From positions 62,001 to 126,000 of the forward strand of contig NZ_LRUF01000005.1 in NCBI RefSeq assembly GCF_001550155.1: a DNA stretch of 64,000 nucleotides, in the 5' to 3' direction. The position numbers and the translations under genes are program-made. The stretch comes from Pseudoalteromonas arabiensis (lineage in GTDB: Bacteria > Pseudomonadota > Gammaproteobacteria > Enterobacterales > Alteromonadaceae). This document shows, in pieces, positions 49,018 through 58,024 of the stretch (within the stretch, counting starts at the first letter, position 1; the number at the start of each line of letters is the position of its first letter). A model generated the notes under the pieces. It searched no databases, was not told the origin of the DNA, and worked only from the letters and a program-made list of their open reading frames with translations.

Positions 49018-49926
49018 ATGAAAGCTGTTATCCCTGTTGCGGGTCTTGGAACTCGTATGCTTCCAATGACGAAAGCCATTCCAAAGGAAATGTTGCCGCT
49101 TGTCGATAAGCCTCTAATTCAATACATTGTTGATGAATGTGTGGCGGCAGGCATCAAAGAGATAGTGCTTGTAACACACAGCTCTAAAAATGCCATTGAA
49201 AACCACTTTGATACCAGCTTTGAGCTTGAAGCGACGCTTGAAAAGCGTGTTAAACGTACTTTATTAGAAGAAGTACGCTCTATTTGCCCTGATGATGTGA
49301 CGATTATGCATGTACGTCAAGGCGAAGCAAAAGGGCTAGGTCATGCGGTATTATGTGCGAAACCTATTGTAGGTGATGATGACTTTGTTGTTGTGCTACC
49401 AGACGTCATTCTTGATAGCTATACAGCGGATCAAAAAACAGAAAATATTGCAGCCATGATTAAACGCTTCAAAGAAGTCAGAGCAAGCCAAATCATGCTT
49501 GAGCCTGTTGCAGCTGAAGATGTTAGTAAATATGGTATTGCTGATATTGGTGGAGTGACGATTAAAGCTGGCGAAAGCGCACCGATCAAAACCATGGTAG
49601 AAAAGCCAAAAACTGAAGAAGCACCATCGAATCTTGCGGTTGTTGGTCGTTATGTATTGTCTAAAGCTATTTGGCCTATCCTAGCAAAAACCTCGGCAGG
49701 GGCTGGTGGCGAAATTCAGTTAACAGATGCAATCGATGCATTGATGGAAGCTGAAATCGTCGAAGCGTTCCACATGAGTGGCCGTTCACACGACTGTGGT
49801 GACAAGCTAGGCTATTTAAAAGCAATCATCGAATACGGTATGCGTGATGAAAAGCTAGGTGCTGAGTTTTCAGAGTTTGTTGCACAAGCAGTTGCACCTA
49901 AGCCGACCCATTTAAAAGCAGTTTAA
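49018..49926 (+). CDS. galU: UTP-glucose-1-phosphate uridylyltransferase GalU
   Basis: GalU makes UDP-glucose from glucose-1-phosphate and UTP. The 302 residues begin with [38 protein letters not shown], the diagnostic nucleotide-binding block, and include [15 protein letters not shown] and [28 protein letters not shown] precedes the ATG. Codon use is back to the housekeeping style here, so galU marks the right edge of the variable cassette. Confidence 0.95.
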   Translation: MKAVIPVAGLGTRMLPMTKAIPKEMLPLVDKPLIQYIVDECVAAGIKEIVLVTHSSKNAIENHFDTSFELEATLEKRVKRTLLEEVRSICPDDVTIMHVRQGEAKGLGHAVLCAKPIVGDDDFVVVLPDVILDSYTADQKTENIAAMIKRFKEVRASQIMLEPVAAEDVSKYGIADIGGVTIKAGESAPIKTMVEKPKTEEAPSNLAVVGRYVLSKAIWPILAKTSAGAGGEIQLTDAIDALMEAEIVEAFHMSGRSHDCGDKLGYLKAIIEYGMRDEKLGAEFSEFVAQAVAPKPTHLKAV

Positions 49927-49953
49927 TGCTGTTTGCTGGTTTAGAGTACACAG

Positions 49954-49982
49954 AACGCCTGCATTAATGCAGGCGTTTTTGT
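49954..49982 (+). terminator. Rho-independent terminator after galU
   Basis: A perfect palindrome, AACGCCTGCA-TTAA-TGCAGGCGTT, is followed by TTTGTTT, 28 bases after the stop. Confidence 0.9.
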
Positions 49983-50011
49983 TTCTAACCGTTATTGCCC
50001 TAGTCAAACAT

Positions 50012-50222
50012 GTAGTCGCGACTTTACGTCGCGCAAATCAAATGCAACCAGCCTAATCGTAGTTGCGACTGTATGTCGCGAAAGTCAAATGCAACCAGCC
50101 TAATCGTAGTTGCGACTGTATGTCGCGCAAGTCAAATGCAACCAGCCTAAGCGTAGTCGCGACTTTACGTCGCGCAAGTCAAATGCAAACAGCCTAATCG
50201 TAGTCGCGACTTTACGTCGCGC
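50012..50222. repeat. 47-bp tandem hairpin repeat, about 4.5 copies
   Basis: Units start at 50012, 50059, 50106, 50153 and 50200, exactly 47 bases apart; the last is cut after 23 bases. Each contains the hairpin CGCGAC-TTTAC-GTCGCG, or a variant with TGCGAC-TGTAT, followed by the linker CAAATGCAACCAGCCTAA. The array fills the gap between the galU terminator and the end of the opposing kinase gene. Confidence 0.9.
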
Positions 50223-50229
50223 AACAACC

Positions 50230-51306
50230 TTAATTATTGATTTCTAAAATCGCTTTAAGGGTATGCTCTTTATCTAGAATATCACGATAAAGTGCAAACT
50301 GATTACGAGCCCGCTCTAAATTGTGGTTTGCATGTTTAGTGGCAAAGTAATTATCACCATCAATAAAGTCAGTCAAAAAGCGCAAGCCAATCATAAACGT
50401 CATTACTTTGGTGCCTAGCCAAAAGCTTTGTTTTTCGGCATCTGTGATCACATTTTGCAGCGGTTCAACATAGCCTTTTACAATTGCTGCGAAAATTTCT
50501 TCACGCACGCGAACATTATTTAAGTTAGTTGAGTCTTCTTGCTCAGGTGAACAGAATGTACGTACCATATCGCCAAAATCAAACAGCCAATAGCCAGGCA
50601 TACAGGTATCAAGATCGATCACCGCTTTCGCATTGTCTGACTTTGTGCAAAACAGCATATTGTTGATTTTGGTATCATTATGACAAGGCCTTAAAGGAAT
50701 AGTACCGTCAAGCGCTTTTAATTCTGCAACGAGGTTTTGCTGTGCTAAGCAAAAATCAACATCGTCTTGGCATAGTGCAGTTCTGTTCAGTGGGTTTTGC
50801 TCTAGCACTTTTTTGAAGGCAGCAAATCGCATTTCTAGGTTATGAAAGTTAGGAATGACATGATGTAACTGTTCAGCCTGAAAATCTTGCAGAGCAAGAG
50901 CGAATTGACCAAATGCATTGGCCGCAGTTTGTGCTTGCGAGATGCTGGCTACAACATCTTCACTATAACTGCCGCCAATAAATTCGAGTGCGCGCCATAC
51001 TCCTCGGTCATATTCAACCAAAAAGTCATTTTCAATAGTGGGTACGTGACGAATAATATCTAAATCATACTCACCATTATTATTTTTCTTTGTTAAGTGC
51101 TGTTCTATTAAACGGGCATTCTCAACGAGCTTCTCTGGGGCTGGAAATACATCCGTATTTAACTTTTGTACCACCAAGGCCTGATCATCTGCTTTAAGAA
51201 GCATGGTTGTGTTTATATGACCATTTCCAATAGGCTTTAGGCTAATATTGGCGTCGTTTAGGCCATAGCACTGAGATAAATGCTCAGCTACAGGGTTTGA
51301 CTTCAT
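50230..51306 (-). CDS. APH-fold sugar kinase (N-acetylhexosamine kinase-like)
   Basis: This protein of the aminoglycoside phosphotransferase fold has 358 residues from the ATG at 51306; ATGs at 51324 and 51375 would lengthen it and overlap the upstream gene. Kinase motifs are present: PIGNGHINTTML (nucleotide loop), LVVQKLN (lysine), RPCHNDTKINNMLF (catalytic HxD and Asn) and VIDLDTCMPG (metal Asp). The pattern resembles NahK-type kinases that make HexNAc-1-phosphate. With the nucleotidyltransferase before it, a salvage route from free amino sugar to UDP-sugar is likely. The substrate is inferred. Confidence 0.7.
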   Translation of the reverse strand: MKSNPVAEHLSQCYGLNDANISLKPIGNGHINTTMLLKADDQALVVQKLNTDVFPAPEKLVENARLIEQHLTKKNNNGEYDLDIIRHVPTIENDFLVEYDRGVWRALEFIGGSYSEDVVASISQAQTAANAFGQFALALQDFQAEQLHHVIPNFHNLEMRFAAFKKVLEQNPLNRTALCQDDVDFCLAQQNLVAELKALDGTIPLRPCHNDTKINNMLFCTKSDNAKAVIDLDTCMPGYWLFDFGDMVRTFCSPEQEDSTNLNNVRVREEIFAAIVKGYVEPLQNVITDAEKQSFWLGTKVMTFMIGLRFLTDFIDGDNYFATKHANHNLERARNQFALYRDILDKEHTLKAILEINN

Positions 51307-51313
51307 TGAGAGT

Positions 51314-52234
51314 TCACTCTTCATTTTTGATTGCACTGGGGCGGTGACTGTTACTTCTTCCGTGATATAGTTCATAAAGCTTATTCGAAACCTTTTCTAG
51401 CTCTGATTTGTAAGTCACACCATACCAAGGCGACAGGGCTGTATAGACTGTGACAGATTGGTGTTTACCTTGAATGGCGGCTTGGATTTGGTCGGGCAAA
51501 TAATACTCTTTTTTGACACCGTTGTCATTACTTTCTAGGAACTCAAAAAAGCCGCTTTCTAAGTAATTGAACACATCGGGAGTTATTCCCCAAAAGCTCA
51601 TTGAGCCCAATGAATCATCTGCAATTACCACTCTTTCACCTTCTGGAGTATCGCCGTAAAGAGCAGTATTTTCGTGTTTAATATTTAAGTATTCAATCAC
51701 ATTAGTGAGCTGCTGTTGTTCATTGACCTCACACAGCCCGCGATTAACTCCCCCTTCATCTGACAGTGTTTGGCTAATTGGGTAACCAACCATGGCCCAT
51801 TCCATGCTGTGCTTAAAGTGTTCAGCAACTATTTCAAACGAAGTATCGCCATAATAGTCATCAGCGGTGATCACAATCGCAGGATTATCAACATAAGGCT
51901 TTGCACAAAGCAGTGCATGCCCAGTTCCCCATGGCTTGATGCGATCTGCAGCTAGGTGGCCGAACTTGTCTGGTAACGCATCAATACTTTGCTCAACTAA
52001 TACAACATCGAGGCCATTAGGAAGTCGAGGTAAGATTGTGGCCTCAAGTTCAGCACGAATTTTTTGATTAATAATGATCACAACTTGGCTAACACCCACT
52101 TTGACTGCATCGGCGATACTTAGCTCCATGATTGTGCGACCAAGACTTGGAATTTCAGCGATTTGTTTATTTCCGCCAAAGCGACTACCTAAGCCACCAG
52201 CTAATATAATTAAAGTGAGAGAATGCTGTGCCAT
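51314..52234 (-). CDS. Sugar-1-phosphate nucleotidyltransferase
   Basis: The protein has 306 residues from the ATG at 52234 (MAQHSLTLIILAGGLGSRFGG). The GxGxRxG nucleotide loop LAGGLGSRFGGNKQ is complete, and VITADDYYG provides the metal-binding acidic pair. WGTGHALLCAKP fits a uridylyl- or related transferase. It lies directly upstream of the APH-fold kinase, ending close to or within its start region, so the two form an operon. The kinase would make the sugar-1-phosphate and this enzyme the nucleotide sugar. The nucleotide and sugar are not determined from sequence. Confidence 0.75.
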   Translation of the reverse strand: MAQHSLTLIILAGGLGSRFGGNKQIAEIPSLGRTIMELSIADAVKVGVSQVVIIINQKIRAELEATILPRLPNGLDVVLVEQSIDALPDKFGHLAADRIKPWGTGHALLCAKPYVDNPAIVITADDYYGDTSFEIVAEHFKHSMEWAMVGYPISQTLSDEGGVNRGLCEVNEQQQLTNVIEYLNIKHENTALYGDTPEGERVVIADDSLGSMSFWGITPDVFNYLESGFFEFLESNDNGVKKEYYLPDQIQAAIQGKHQSVTVYTALSPWYGVTYKSELEKVSNKLYELYHGRSNSHRPSAIKNEE

Positions 52235-52435
52235 TGTATCTATTAAATAAAAAACAAAATCTGAGTCTATCAGAAACAATCAAAACGTAGGAGGCGTTTT
52301 AATATTGAATCTTTTTTATTTATAGTTGAAGTTATTTTGTCGGTTTTATTTTAACGAGTAATGTTTACTCGCATCCCCCTTACCCCAGTGGTATATTGTC
52401 GTTTGAGGTATTGAATCGTTTAAATAGAGTGGGCG

Positions 52436-52909
52436 ATGGCAAAAGATAGATACGCGCCTAAAGCACTGGGCGATATTATGGCAGGGCTCAATAGCCGACT
52501 TGCGTCCTATGCAGGTAAAGCGCAAGGGCTATCGAGTCAACAAGTTATACTGGACGACTTCTTAGGCGAAACATTATCAAAAAAATGCCGAGTGAGTAAT
52601 TATCGTGATGGTACTTTAATGATTGAGGCGGTCTCTGCCCCTATAGCACTGCGCTTAAATTATTTAAAAATGGACATGCTGTCGCACTTTCGTAAGGCGG
52701 GCATGGCTGAACTTGGGCAAATTAAAATTACTGCTAATCCACAAGCTACACAGCGTTTATCAGCAAAATCTGAGCAAGACAAAAAACCAGTTACAAAACG
52801 TCAAATGAGTGAGCAAACAGCCGATTACCTCAGCGCCATTGCTGCGGATGCACCGCCGTCGTTAAAAGCTAAATTAGAACGCTTAGCGCAACATGGCCGT
52901 AAGAAGTAA
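52436..52909 (+). CDS. dciA: DciA (DUF721) replicative helicase loader/regulator
   Basis: DciA helps load or activate the DnaB helicase at the origin in bacteria that lack DnaC. The 157 residues begin with the DUF721 KH-like domain (ALGDIMAGLNSRL, VILDDFLGETLSKKCRVSNYRDGTLMIEAVSAPIALRLNYLKMDMLSHFRKAG) and end in a basic, disordered-looking tail with KPVTKRQMS. It lies just upstream of secA. In E. coli the gene before secA is secM, so this arrangement is of the non-enteric type. Confidence 0.85.
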   Translation: MAKDRYAPKALGDIMAGLNSRLASYAGKAQGLSSQQVILDDFLGETLSKKCRVSNYRDGTLMIEAVSAPIALRLNYLKMDMLSHFRKAGMAELGQIKITANPQATQRLSAKSEQDKKPVTKRQMSEQTADYLSAIAADAPPSLKAKLERLAQHGRKK

Positions 52910-53321
52910 CGTGTAGGTGTGAAATTTATTTTGTGCGGGGGCTGCGGTCTGCTTGCAGTTCAAAGGGCGTCTTGCGAGCATAAGAGGCCTTCAGGTTCGC
53001 CTTTTTTCATCCCTGATCTTGATTTTATTTCGATTGTCGCCATATCTACCCAGTGATTTAATTTTTACGCATTAGATCAAAGATTACGGCTAATTTTTAA
53101 ATTTTCTTGCTGAAAATCCATATCTTCACACACAGAAGGTTTGATGTTGCGCAGACTCTGGTATGATAGCGCACGAAATAAGCTGTGTTTTAAACAGCGG
53201 ACTGATAAATTGTTAATTAATATGCCCTACATCATGAGCATAAGCGCATATTAATTATCAATTAAAGAAAGTGGGTTAGCTAACGACTAGCTAACAAAGA
53301 ATATATTGTAACGGTTTTATC
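52910..53321 (+). promoter_or_regulatory. secA leader region with two inverted repeats
   Basis: This 412-base gap starts with a degenerate reversed copy of the REP-like element (52911-52937). A predicted promoter lies at 53140-53167. The leader then holds an inverted repeat TTAATTAATATGC/GCATATTAATTA (53213-53225 and 53246-53257) and a second hairpin GTTAGCTA-ACGAC-TAGCTAAC (53275-53295), 27 bases before the secA ATG. Only very short frames (10 and 17 codons) occur. No SecM-like arrest peptide is recognisable. Confidence 0.55.
53140..53167 (+). promoter_or_regulatory. Predicted secA promoter
   Basis: TATGAT at 53162-53167 is preceded by TGG, an extended -10. TTTGAT/TTGATG 15-16 bases upstream is a weak -35. 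Confidence 0.5.
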
Positions 53322-56030
53322 ATGATATCTAATTTATTTACCAAGATTTTTGGTAGTCGCAATGACCGCACTATTAAAAACCTAAGAAAGACGGTCGCAC
53401 TGATCAATGCGCTTGAAACGCAATTAGAGGCGCTTTCTGATGAAGATCTAAAAGCAAAAACAGCGGAATTTAGAGAGCGTTACGATAACGGACAAAGCCT
53501 AGATGATATCTTACCAGAAGCATTTGCTGTGGTACGTGAAGCATCTAAGCGTGTAAATGGCATGCGTCACTTCGATGTACAGTTACTAGGTGGTATGGTT
53601 TTACATCAAGGTCGTATCGCAGAGATGCGTACCGGTGAAGGTAAAACATTAACGGCAACATTGCCTGCCTACCTACGTGGTTTAACAGGCAAAGGTGTTC
53701 ACGTAATTACCGTGAACGACTACCTTGCAAAACGTGATGCGGAAACTAACCGTCCATTATTTGAATTCTTAGGCCTAACAGTAGGCTGTAACGTACCGGG
53801 TATGATGCCACAGCAAAAGAAAATCGCTTACGCTGCTGACATTACTTATGGTACGAATAATGAATTTGGCTTTGATTACCTGCGCGATAACATGGCATTT
53901 AGCATTGAAGAGCGTGTGCAACGCCCACTTTACTACGCAGTAGTGGATGAGGTGGATTCAATCCTAATCGATGAAGCGCGTACGCCGCTTATTATCTCAG
54001 GCCCTGCTGAAGATAGCTCTGAGCTTTACATCGAAATCAACAAAATTGTGCCAGAACTTGAGCTACAAGAAAAAGAAGATGAAGAAGGCGTTGAAGGCGA
54101 CGGCGACTACACTATCGACGAAAAGTCTAAGCAAGTTCACTTAACTGAACGTGGTCAAGTTAAAGTTGAAGAACTACTGATCGAGCGCGGCTTAATTGAA
54201 GAAGGCGATTCACTTTATTCAGCCTCCAGCATCACATTATTAAGCCATGTGTATGCGGCGCTTCGTGCTCATAAGCTGTATCAAAAAGACGTTGATTACG
54301 TTGTTAAAGAAAACGAAGTTATCATTGTTGATGAGCATACAGGCCGTACAATGGAAGGTCGCCGTTGGTCAGAGGGTTTACACCAAGCTGTTGAAGCAAA
54401 AGAAGGTGTACGCATTCAAAACGAAAACCAAACATTGGCATCAATCACATTCCAAAACTACTTCCGTTTATACGACACATTAGCGGGTATGACAGGTACA
54501 GCAGACACAGAAGCGTTTGAGTTCCAGTCTATCTACGGTCTCGACACAGTCGTAATGCCAACGAACAAACCGATGATCCGTGACGATCGTGCTGACCTTG
54601 TCTACCTTACACAAGAAGAAAAGTACGAAGCAATCCTTGCTGATATCAAAGATTGTCAAGAGCGTGGTCAACCGGTACTTGTGGGTACTATTTCTATCGA
54701 AAGTTCTGAGTACTTATCGCAGTTCTTGCGTAAAGAAAAAATTAAGCACAATGTACTTAATGCGAAATTCCATGCCCAAGAAGCAGACATTGTTGCTGAC
54801 GCTGGCTTACCTGGCACAGTAACCATTGCAACTAACATGGCCGGTCGTGGTACCGATATCGTGTTAGGTGGTAACTGGCAAAGTGAGGTTGAAAAGCTTG
54901 AAGAGCCAACTGATGAGCAAATCAAAGCGATTAAAGAAGCGTGGCAAAAACGTCACGACGCGGTAATCGAAGCGGGTGGCCTACATATCATTGGTACTGA
55001 GCGTCATGAATCTCGTCGTATCGATAACCAGTTACGTGGTCGCTCGGGTCGTCAAGGTGATGCCGGTTCAAGCCGTTTCTACTTATCAATGGATGACGCA
55101 TTAATGCGTATCTTTGCTGGTGAGCGCATGACGAACATGATGCGTAAGCTAGGTATGCAACGCGGTGAAGCGATTGAGCATCCTTGGGTTAACCGTGCAA
55201 TCGAAAACGCACAACGTAAAGTTGAAGCGCGTAACTTCGACGTTCGTAAACAATTACTTGAGTACGATGATGTAGCAAACGATCAACGTCGTGTTGTTTA
55301 CTCACAACGTAATGAGCTACTTGAAGAAGGCGATATTTCAGAAACTATCACAGCTATTCGCAGCGATGTGCTAAACGGTACGATTGACCAATACATTGTG
55401 CCGCAAAGCCTAGCTGAAATGTGGGATATTCCAGGCCTTGAAGAACGTTTAAAGCAGGATTTCTTAATCGAGCTACCTATTGCACAATGGTTAGCTGATG
55501 ATAATAAACTGTACGAAGAAAAACTTCGAGAGCGTATTGAAGAAGCGGTTGAGCAAGCATATAAGCAAAAAGAAGAGATGGTAGGTGAGTCTGTACTACG
55601 TCAATTCGAAAAAGCAATTATGCTACAAAGTCTTGATCAACATTGGAAAGATCACTTGGCAGCGATGGATCACCTTCGTCAAGGTATTCACTTGCGTGGC
55701 TATGCGCAGAAGAATCCGAAGCAAGAATATAAGCGAGAGTCGTTCGAGTTATTCTCTGAAATGCTTGAGAACTTAAAAGTCGACGTTGTCGGTATTTTGA
55801 GTAAAGTACAAGTTCGCGCTGAAGAAGATGTTGAAAAAGTTGAAGAGCAACATCGTAAGAGCGAAAATGCACCGCGTGAATACCAGCACGAAGAGGCAGA
55901 GCACCTTGGTGGCGAAACATCACAAGATGCAGTGGTTAGCCATCGTGCAGAACCGAAAGTCGGTCGTAATGAACCGTGTCCTTGTGGTTCAGGCCAAAAA
56001 TTCAAACAGTGTTGTGGTAAATTAAAGTAA
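53322..56030 (+). CDS. secA: Protein translocase ATPase SecA
   Basis: SecA is the motor ATPase that drives preproteins through SecYEG. The length is 902 residues (E. coli 901). Walker A is [16 protein letters not shown] near residue 105 and the DEAD-type box is [21 protein letters not shown]. The preprotein cross-linking domain follows, then the second motor half with [17 protein letters not shown] and [18 protein letters not shown]. The C-terminal zinc/SecB-binding tail [13 protein letters not shown] is complete. A strong terminator with the mutT-like gene close behind ends the unit. Confidence 0.98.
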   Translation: MISNLFTKIFGSRNDRTIKNLRKTVALINALETQLEALSDEDLKAKTAEFRERYDNGQSLDDILPEAFAVVREASKRVNGMRHFDVQLLGGMVLHQGRIAEMRTGEGKTLTATLPAYLRGLTGKGVHVITVNDYLAKRDAETNRPLFEFLGLTVGCNVPGMMPQQKKIAYAADITYGTNNEFGFDYLRDNMAFSIEERVQRPLYYAVVDEVDSILIDEARTPLIISGPAEDSSELYIEINKIVPELELQEKEDEEGVEGDGDYTIDEKSKQVHLTERGQVKVEELLIERGLIEEGDSLYSASSITLLSHVYAALRAHKLYQKDVDYVVKENEVIIVDEHTGRTMEGRRWSEGLHQAVEAKEGVRIQNENQTLASITFQNYFRLYDTLAGMTGTADTEAFEFQSIYGLDTVVMPTNKPMIRDDRADLVYLTQEEKYEAILADIKDCQERGQPVLVGTISIESSEYLSQFLRKEKIKHNVLNAKFHAQEADIVADAGLPGTVTIATNMAGRGTDIVLGGNWQSEVEKLEEPTDEQIKAIKEAWQKRHDAVIEAGGLHIIGTERHESRRIDNQLRGRSGRQGDAGSSRFYLSMDDALMRIFAGERMTNMMRKLGMQRGEAIEHPWVNRAIENAQRKVEARNFDVRKQLLEYDDVANDQRRVVYSQRNELLEEGDISETITAIRSDVLNGTIDQYIVPQSLAEMWDIPGLEERLKQDFLIELPIAQWLADDNKLYEEKLRERIEEAVEQAYKQKEEMVGESVLRQFEKAIMLQSLDQHWKDHLAAMDHLRQGIHLRGYAQKNPKQEYKRESFELFSEMLENLKVDVVGILSKVQVRAEEDVEKVEEQHRKSENAPREYQHEEAEHLGGETSQDAVVSHRAEPKVGRNEPCPCGSGQKFKQCCGKLK

Positions 56031-56043
56031 CCTAAACTCTGGG

Positions 56044-56071
56044 AAAAAAGCGACGCTTGCGTCGCTTTTTT
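56044..56071 (+). terminator. Rho-independent terminator after secA
   Basis: AAAAAAGCGACG-CTTG-CGTCGCTTTTTTT lies 14 bases after the secA stop. Confidence 0.9.
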
Positions 56072-56091
56072 TATGATTGAGGAAATATAAA

Positions 56092-56493
56092 ATGACTAAA
56101 AAAATAGTGCATGTTGCAGTCGGCGTTATTTATAAAGATCAGCAGCTATTTATCTGTAAACGTCCAGATGACAAACACCAAGGCGGCTTGTGGGAATTCC
56201 CCGGCGGTAAGGTCGAGCAGGGCGAAAGCGTATTTACAGCGTTACAGCGCGAGCTACTAGAAGAAGTAAATCTAACCGTTAATGGCAGTGAAGCGCTAAT
56301 GGTGATCGAACATGACTATGGCGATAAATGCGTTCGTTTAGATGTGCATATTGTTGATAACTTCACAGGCACTGCTCATGGCGCAGAGGGGCAACAAGGG
56401 AAGTGGGTAGCAATTAATGAACTTGATAGTTACGCCTTTCCTGCTGCCAATGTAGAAATAGTTGAAAAGATAAAGCAAAAATACGAGCAATAA
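56092..56493 (+). CDS. mutT: MutT-like Nudix pyrophosphatase (8-oxo-dGTPase)
   Basis: MutT hydrolyses 8-oxo-dGTP to prevent its use in DNA. The start is the ATG at 56092 (MTKKIVHVAVGV), with GAGGA eight bases upstream; 133 residues. The Nudix box is complete (GGKVEQGESVFTALQRELLEEVNL), and the GGLWEFPGGKVE lead-in is typical of MutT. The E. coli order secA-mutT supports the name. Confidence 0.92.
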   Translation: MTKKIVHVAVGVIYKDQQLFICKRPDDKHQGGLWEFPGGKVEQGESVFTALQRELLEEVNLTVNGSEALMVIEHDYGDKCVRLDVHIVDNFTGTAHGAEGQQGKWVAINELDSYAFPAANVEIVEKIKQKYEQ

Positions 56494-56744
56494 GCTTTGG
56501 TGAAAGTGTGAAATTTAAAAGCGCCCTGCAAGCCATTGTCCGCTTGGTGGTGTGTAATTCCCTCTTTCTCTATCAAAAGTGCTGATATAAAATAAAACGA
56601 CACTAAATAGCGTATGATAAATATATTCTAATAGTATATGCCTTACTTGTTTACGGTATCATAGCTTCTCTATTCAGTGTTTTTTGACCTACACTTTTGT
56701 TTTTTGTCAGCGTTTAGTGCTGAACCTCTTTTTTAAGGTTAACA

Positions 56745-57749
56745 ATGAAATATTTAGTCACCGGAGCCGCGGGTTTTATTGGTGCTGCGACGTGCCAAAA
56801 GCTATTGACCGCAGGGCATGATGTTATAGGTATCGATAATTTAAATGATTATTACGATGTTAACTTAAAACTGGCTCGATTGGCTCAATTTGAATCTCAT
56901 GAGCGCTTTTCTTTTAAAAAGCTTGATATAGCGAATCGCGTTGAAATGGCTGAGTTATTCGAAGTAGAAAAGTTTGAACGCGTTATTCACTTGGCGGCTC
57001 AAGCTGGTGTGCGTTATTCGATTGAAAATCCTGATTCATACGCCGATTCAAACTTAGTTGGACACTTAAATATTTTAGAGGGATGTCGCCATAACAAGGT
57101 AGCACATCTAGTGTATGCGTCTTCTAGTTCTGTGTATGGTTTAAATGAAAAAACACCATTTGAAACAAAAGATAGCGTTGACCATCCTGTATCATTTTAT
57201 GCAGCAACTAAAAAAGCGAATGAGTTAATGGCGCATAGTTACTCGCATTTATATGATTTACCCACCACAGGGTTACGCTTTTTCACTGTATACGGCCCAT
57301 GGGGTCGCCCAGATATGGCGCCTTTTATTTTTACTAAAAAGATGCTTGCTGATGAAACAATAGATATCAATAACAATGGCGATATGTGGCGCGATTTTAC
57401 TTATATTGATGATATCGTTGAGGGCGTTATTAGGGCGGCAGATGTTATTCCAGAGCGTAATGATCATTGGCGAGTAGAGACTGGTTCACCTTCGACAAGT
57501 TCTGCTCCGTACCGTGTTTATAACATTGGCCATGGTAGCCCTATAAATCTAATGAAGTTTATTGAAGCCATCGAGTCTGAGCTGGGTATTGAAGCAAAGA
57601 AAAACTTTCGAGAAATGCAGGCCGGTGATGTTTATAAAACATTTGCGGATACCCAAGACTTGTTTGCTGTAACAGGTTATAAACCAGCTATAGGTTTAGA
57701 AGAGGGGGTAACAAAGTTAGTTACTTGGTATAAATCATTTTATGGCTAA
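56745..57749 (+). CDS. UDP-glucuronate 4-epimerase family protein
   Basis: The 334 residues form an extended short-chain dehydrogenase fold: TGAAGFIGAATCQKLL (NAD binding), HLAAQAGVRYSIENP, the catalytic SSSSVYG and YAATK, and the substrate block FFTVYGPWGRPDMAPFIF. NNNGDMWRDFTYIDDIVEG is typical of the CapI/LspL-type UDP-glucuronate 4-epimerases that make UDP-galacturonate for surface polysaccharides. It lies outside the main polysaccharide locus, between mutT and an M13 peptidase gene, apparently as a single-gene unit. A 4-epimerase for UDP-GlcNAc-type sugars is less likely. Confidence 0.88.
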   Translation: MKYLVTGAAGFIGAATCQKLLTAGHDVIGIDNLNDYYDVNLKLARLAQFESHERFSFKKLDIANRVEMAELFEVEKFERVIHLAAQAGVRYSIENPDSYADSNLVGHLNILEGCRHNKVAHLVYASSSSVYGLNEKTPFETKDSVDHPVSFYAATKKANELMAHSYSHLYDLPTTGLRFFTVYGPWGRPDMAPFIFTKKMLADETIDINNNGDMWRDFTYIDDIVEGVIRAADVIPERNDHWRVETGSPSTSSAPYRVYNIGHGSPINLMKFIEAIESELGIEAKKNFREMQAGDVYKTFADTQDLFAVTGYKPAIGLEEGVTKLVTWYKSFYG

Positions 57750-57797
57750 ATTATAAAGCCCAAATACAATAGATGATTGAGCTTCGACCTGCGGATG

Positions 57798-57845
57798 TTT
57801 GTAAGGTAACTATTATCTTTATTTAAGTAATAGCGACCTTACAAA
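57798..57845. other. Long intergenic hairpin, 16 bp with one internal loop
   Basis: TTTGTAAGGT and CTATTA pair with TAATAG and ACCTTACAAA, with a 2x2 internal mismatch and a 12-base loop. It lies 49 bases after the epimerase stop. It lacks a T run, so a classic terminator is unlikely. Confidence 0.6.
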
Positions 57846-58024
57846 ATAAGCGTCTATTTGTTTCACACTATCGCTTAAATATGCGACTCATCGCTTTTGA
57901 TAAGAATTGTTACATATTCGATTTTATTGTTTTGCTTGAGAGGTTTATGATGGACAAAGCGAAAGACTGCCTATTCGTAGTATTTCGAAAATACCTCTAA
58001 CTATACGATAAGTACGGGAACCTC

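Noticed and set aside
50012..50222. CRISPR array at the 47-bp repeat
   Set aside because: The whole 47-base unit repeats, with no unique spacers between repeats, and no cas gene is near.
53163..53252. SecM-like arrest peptide before secA
   Set aside because: The only frames (17 codons at 53163 and 10 codons at 53222) are too short to carry a signal sequence and arrest motif, and the first overlaps the predicted -10.
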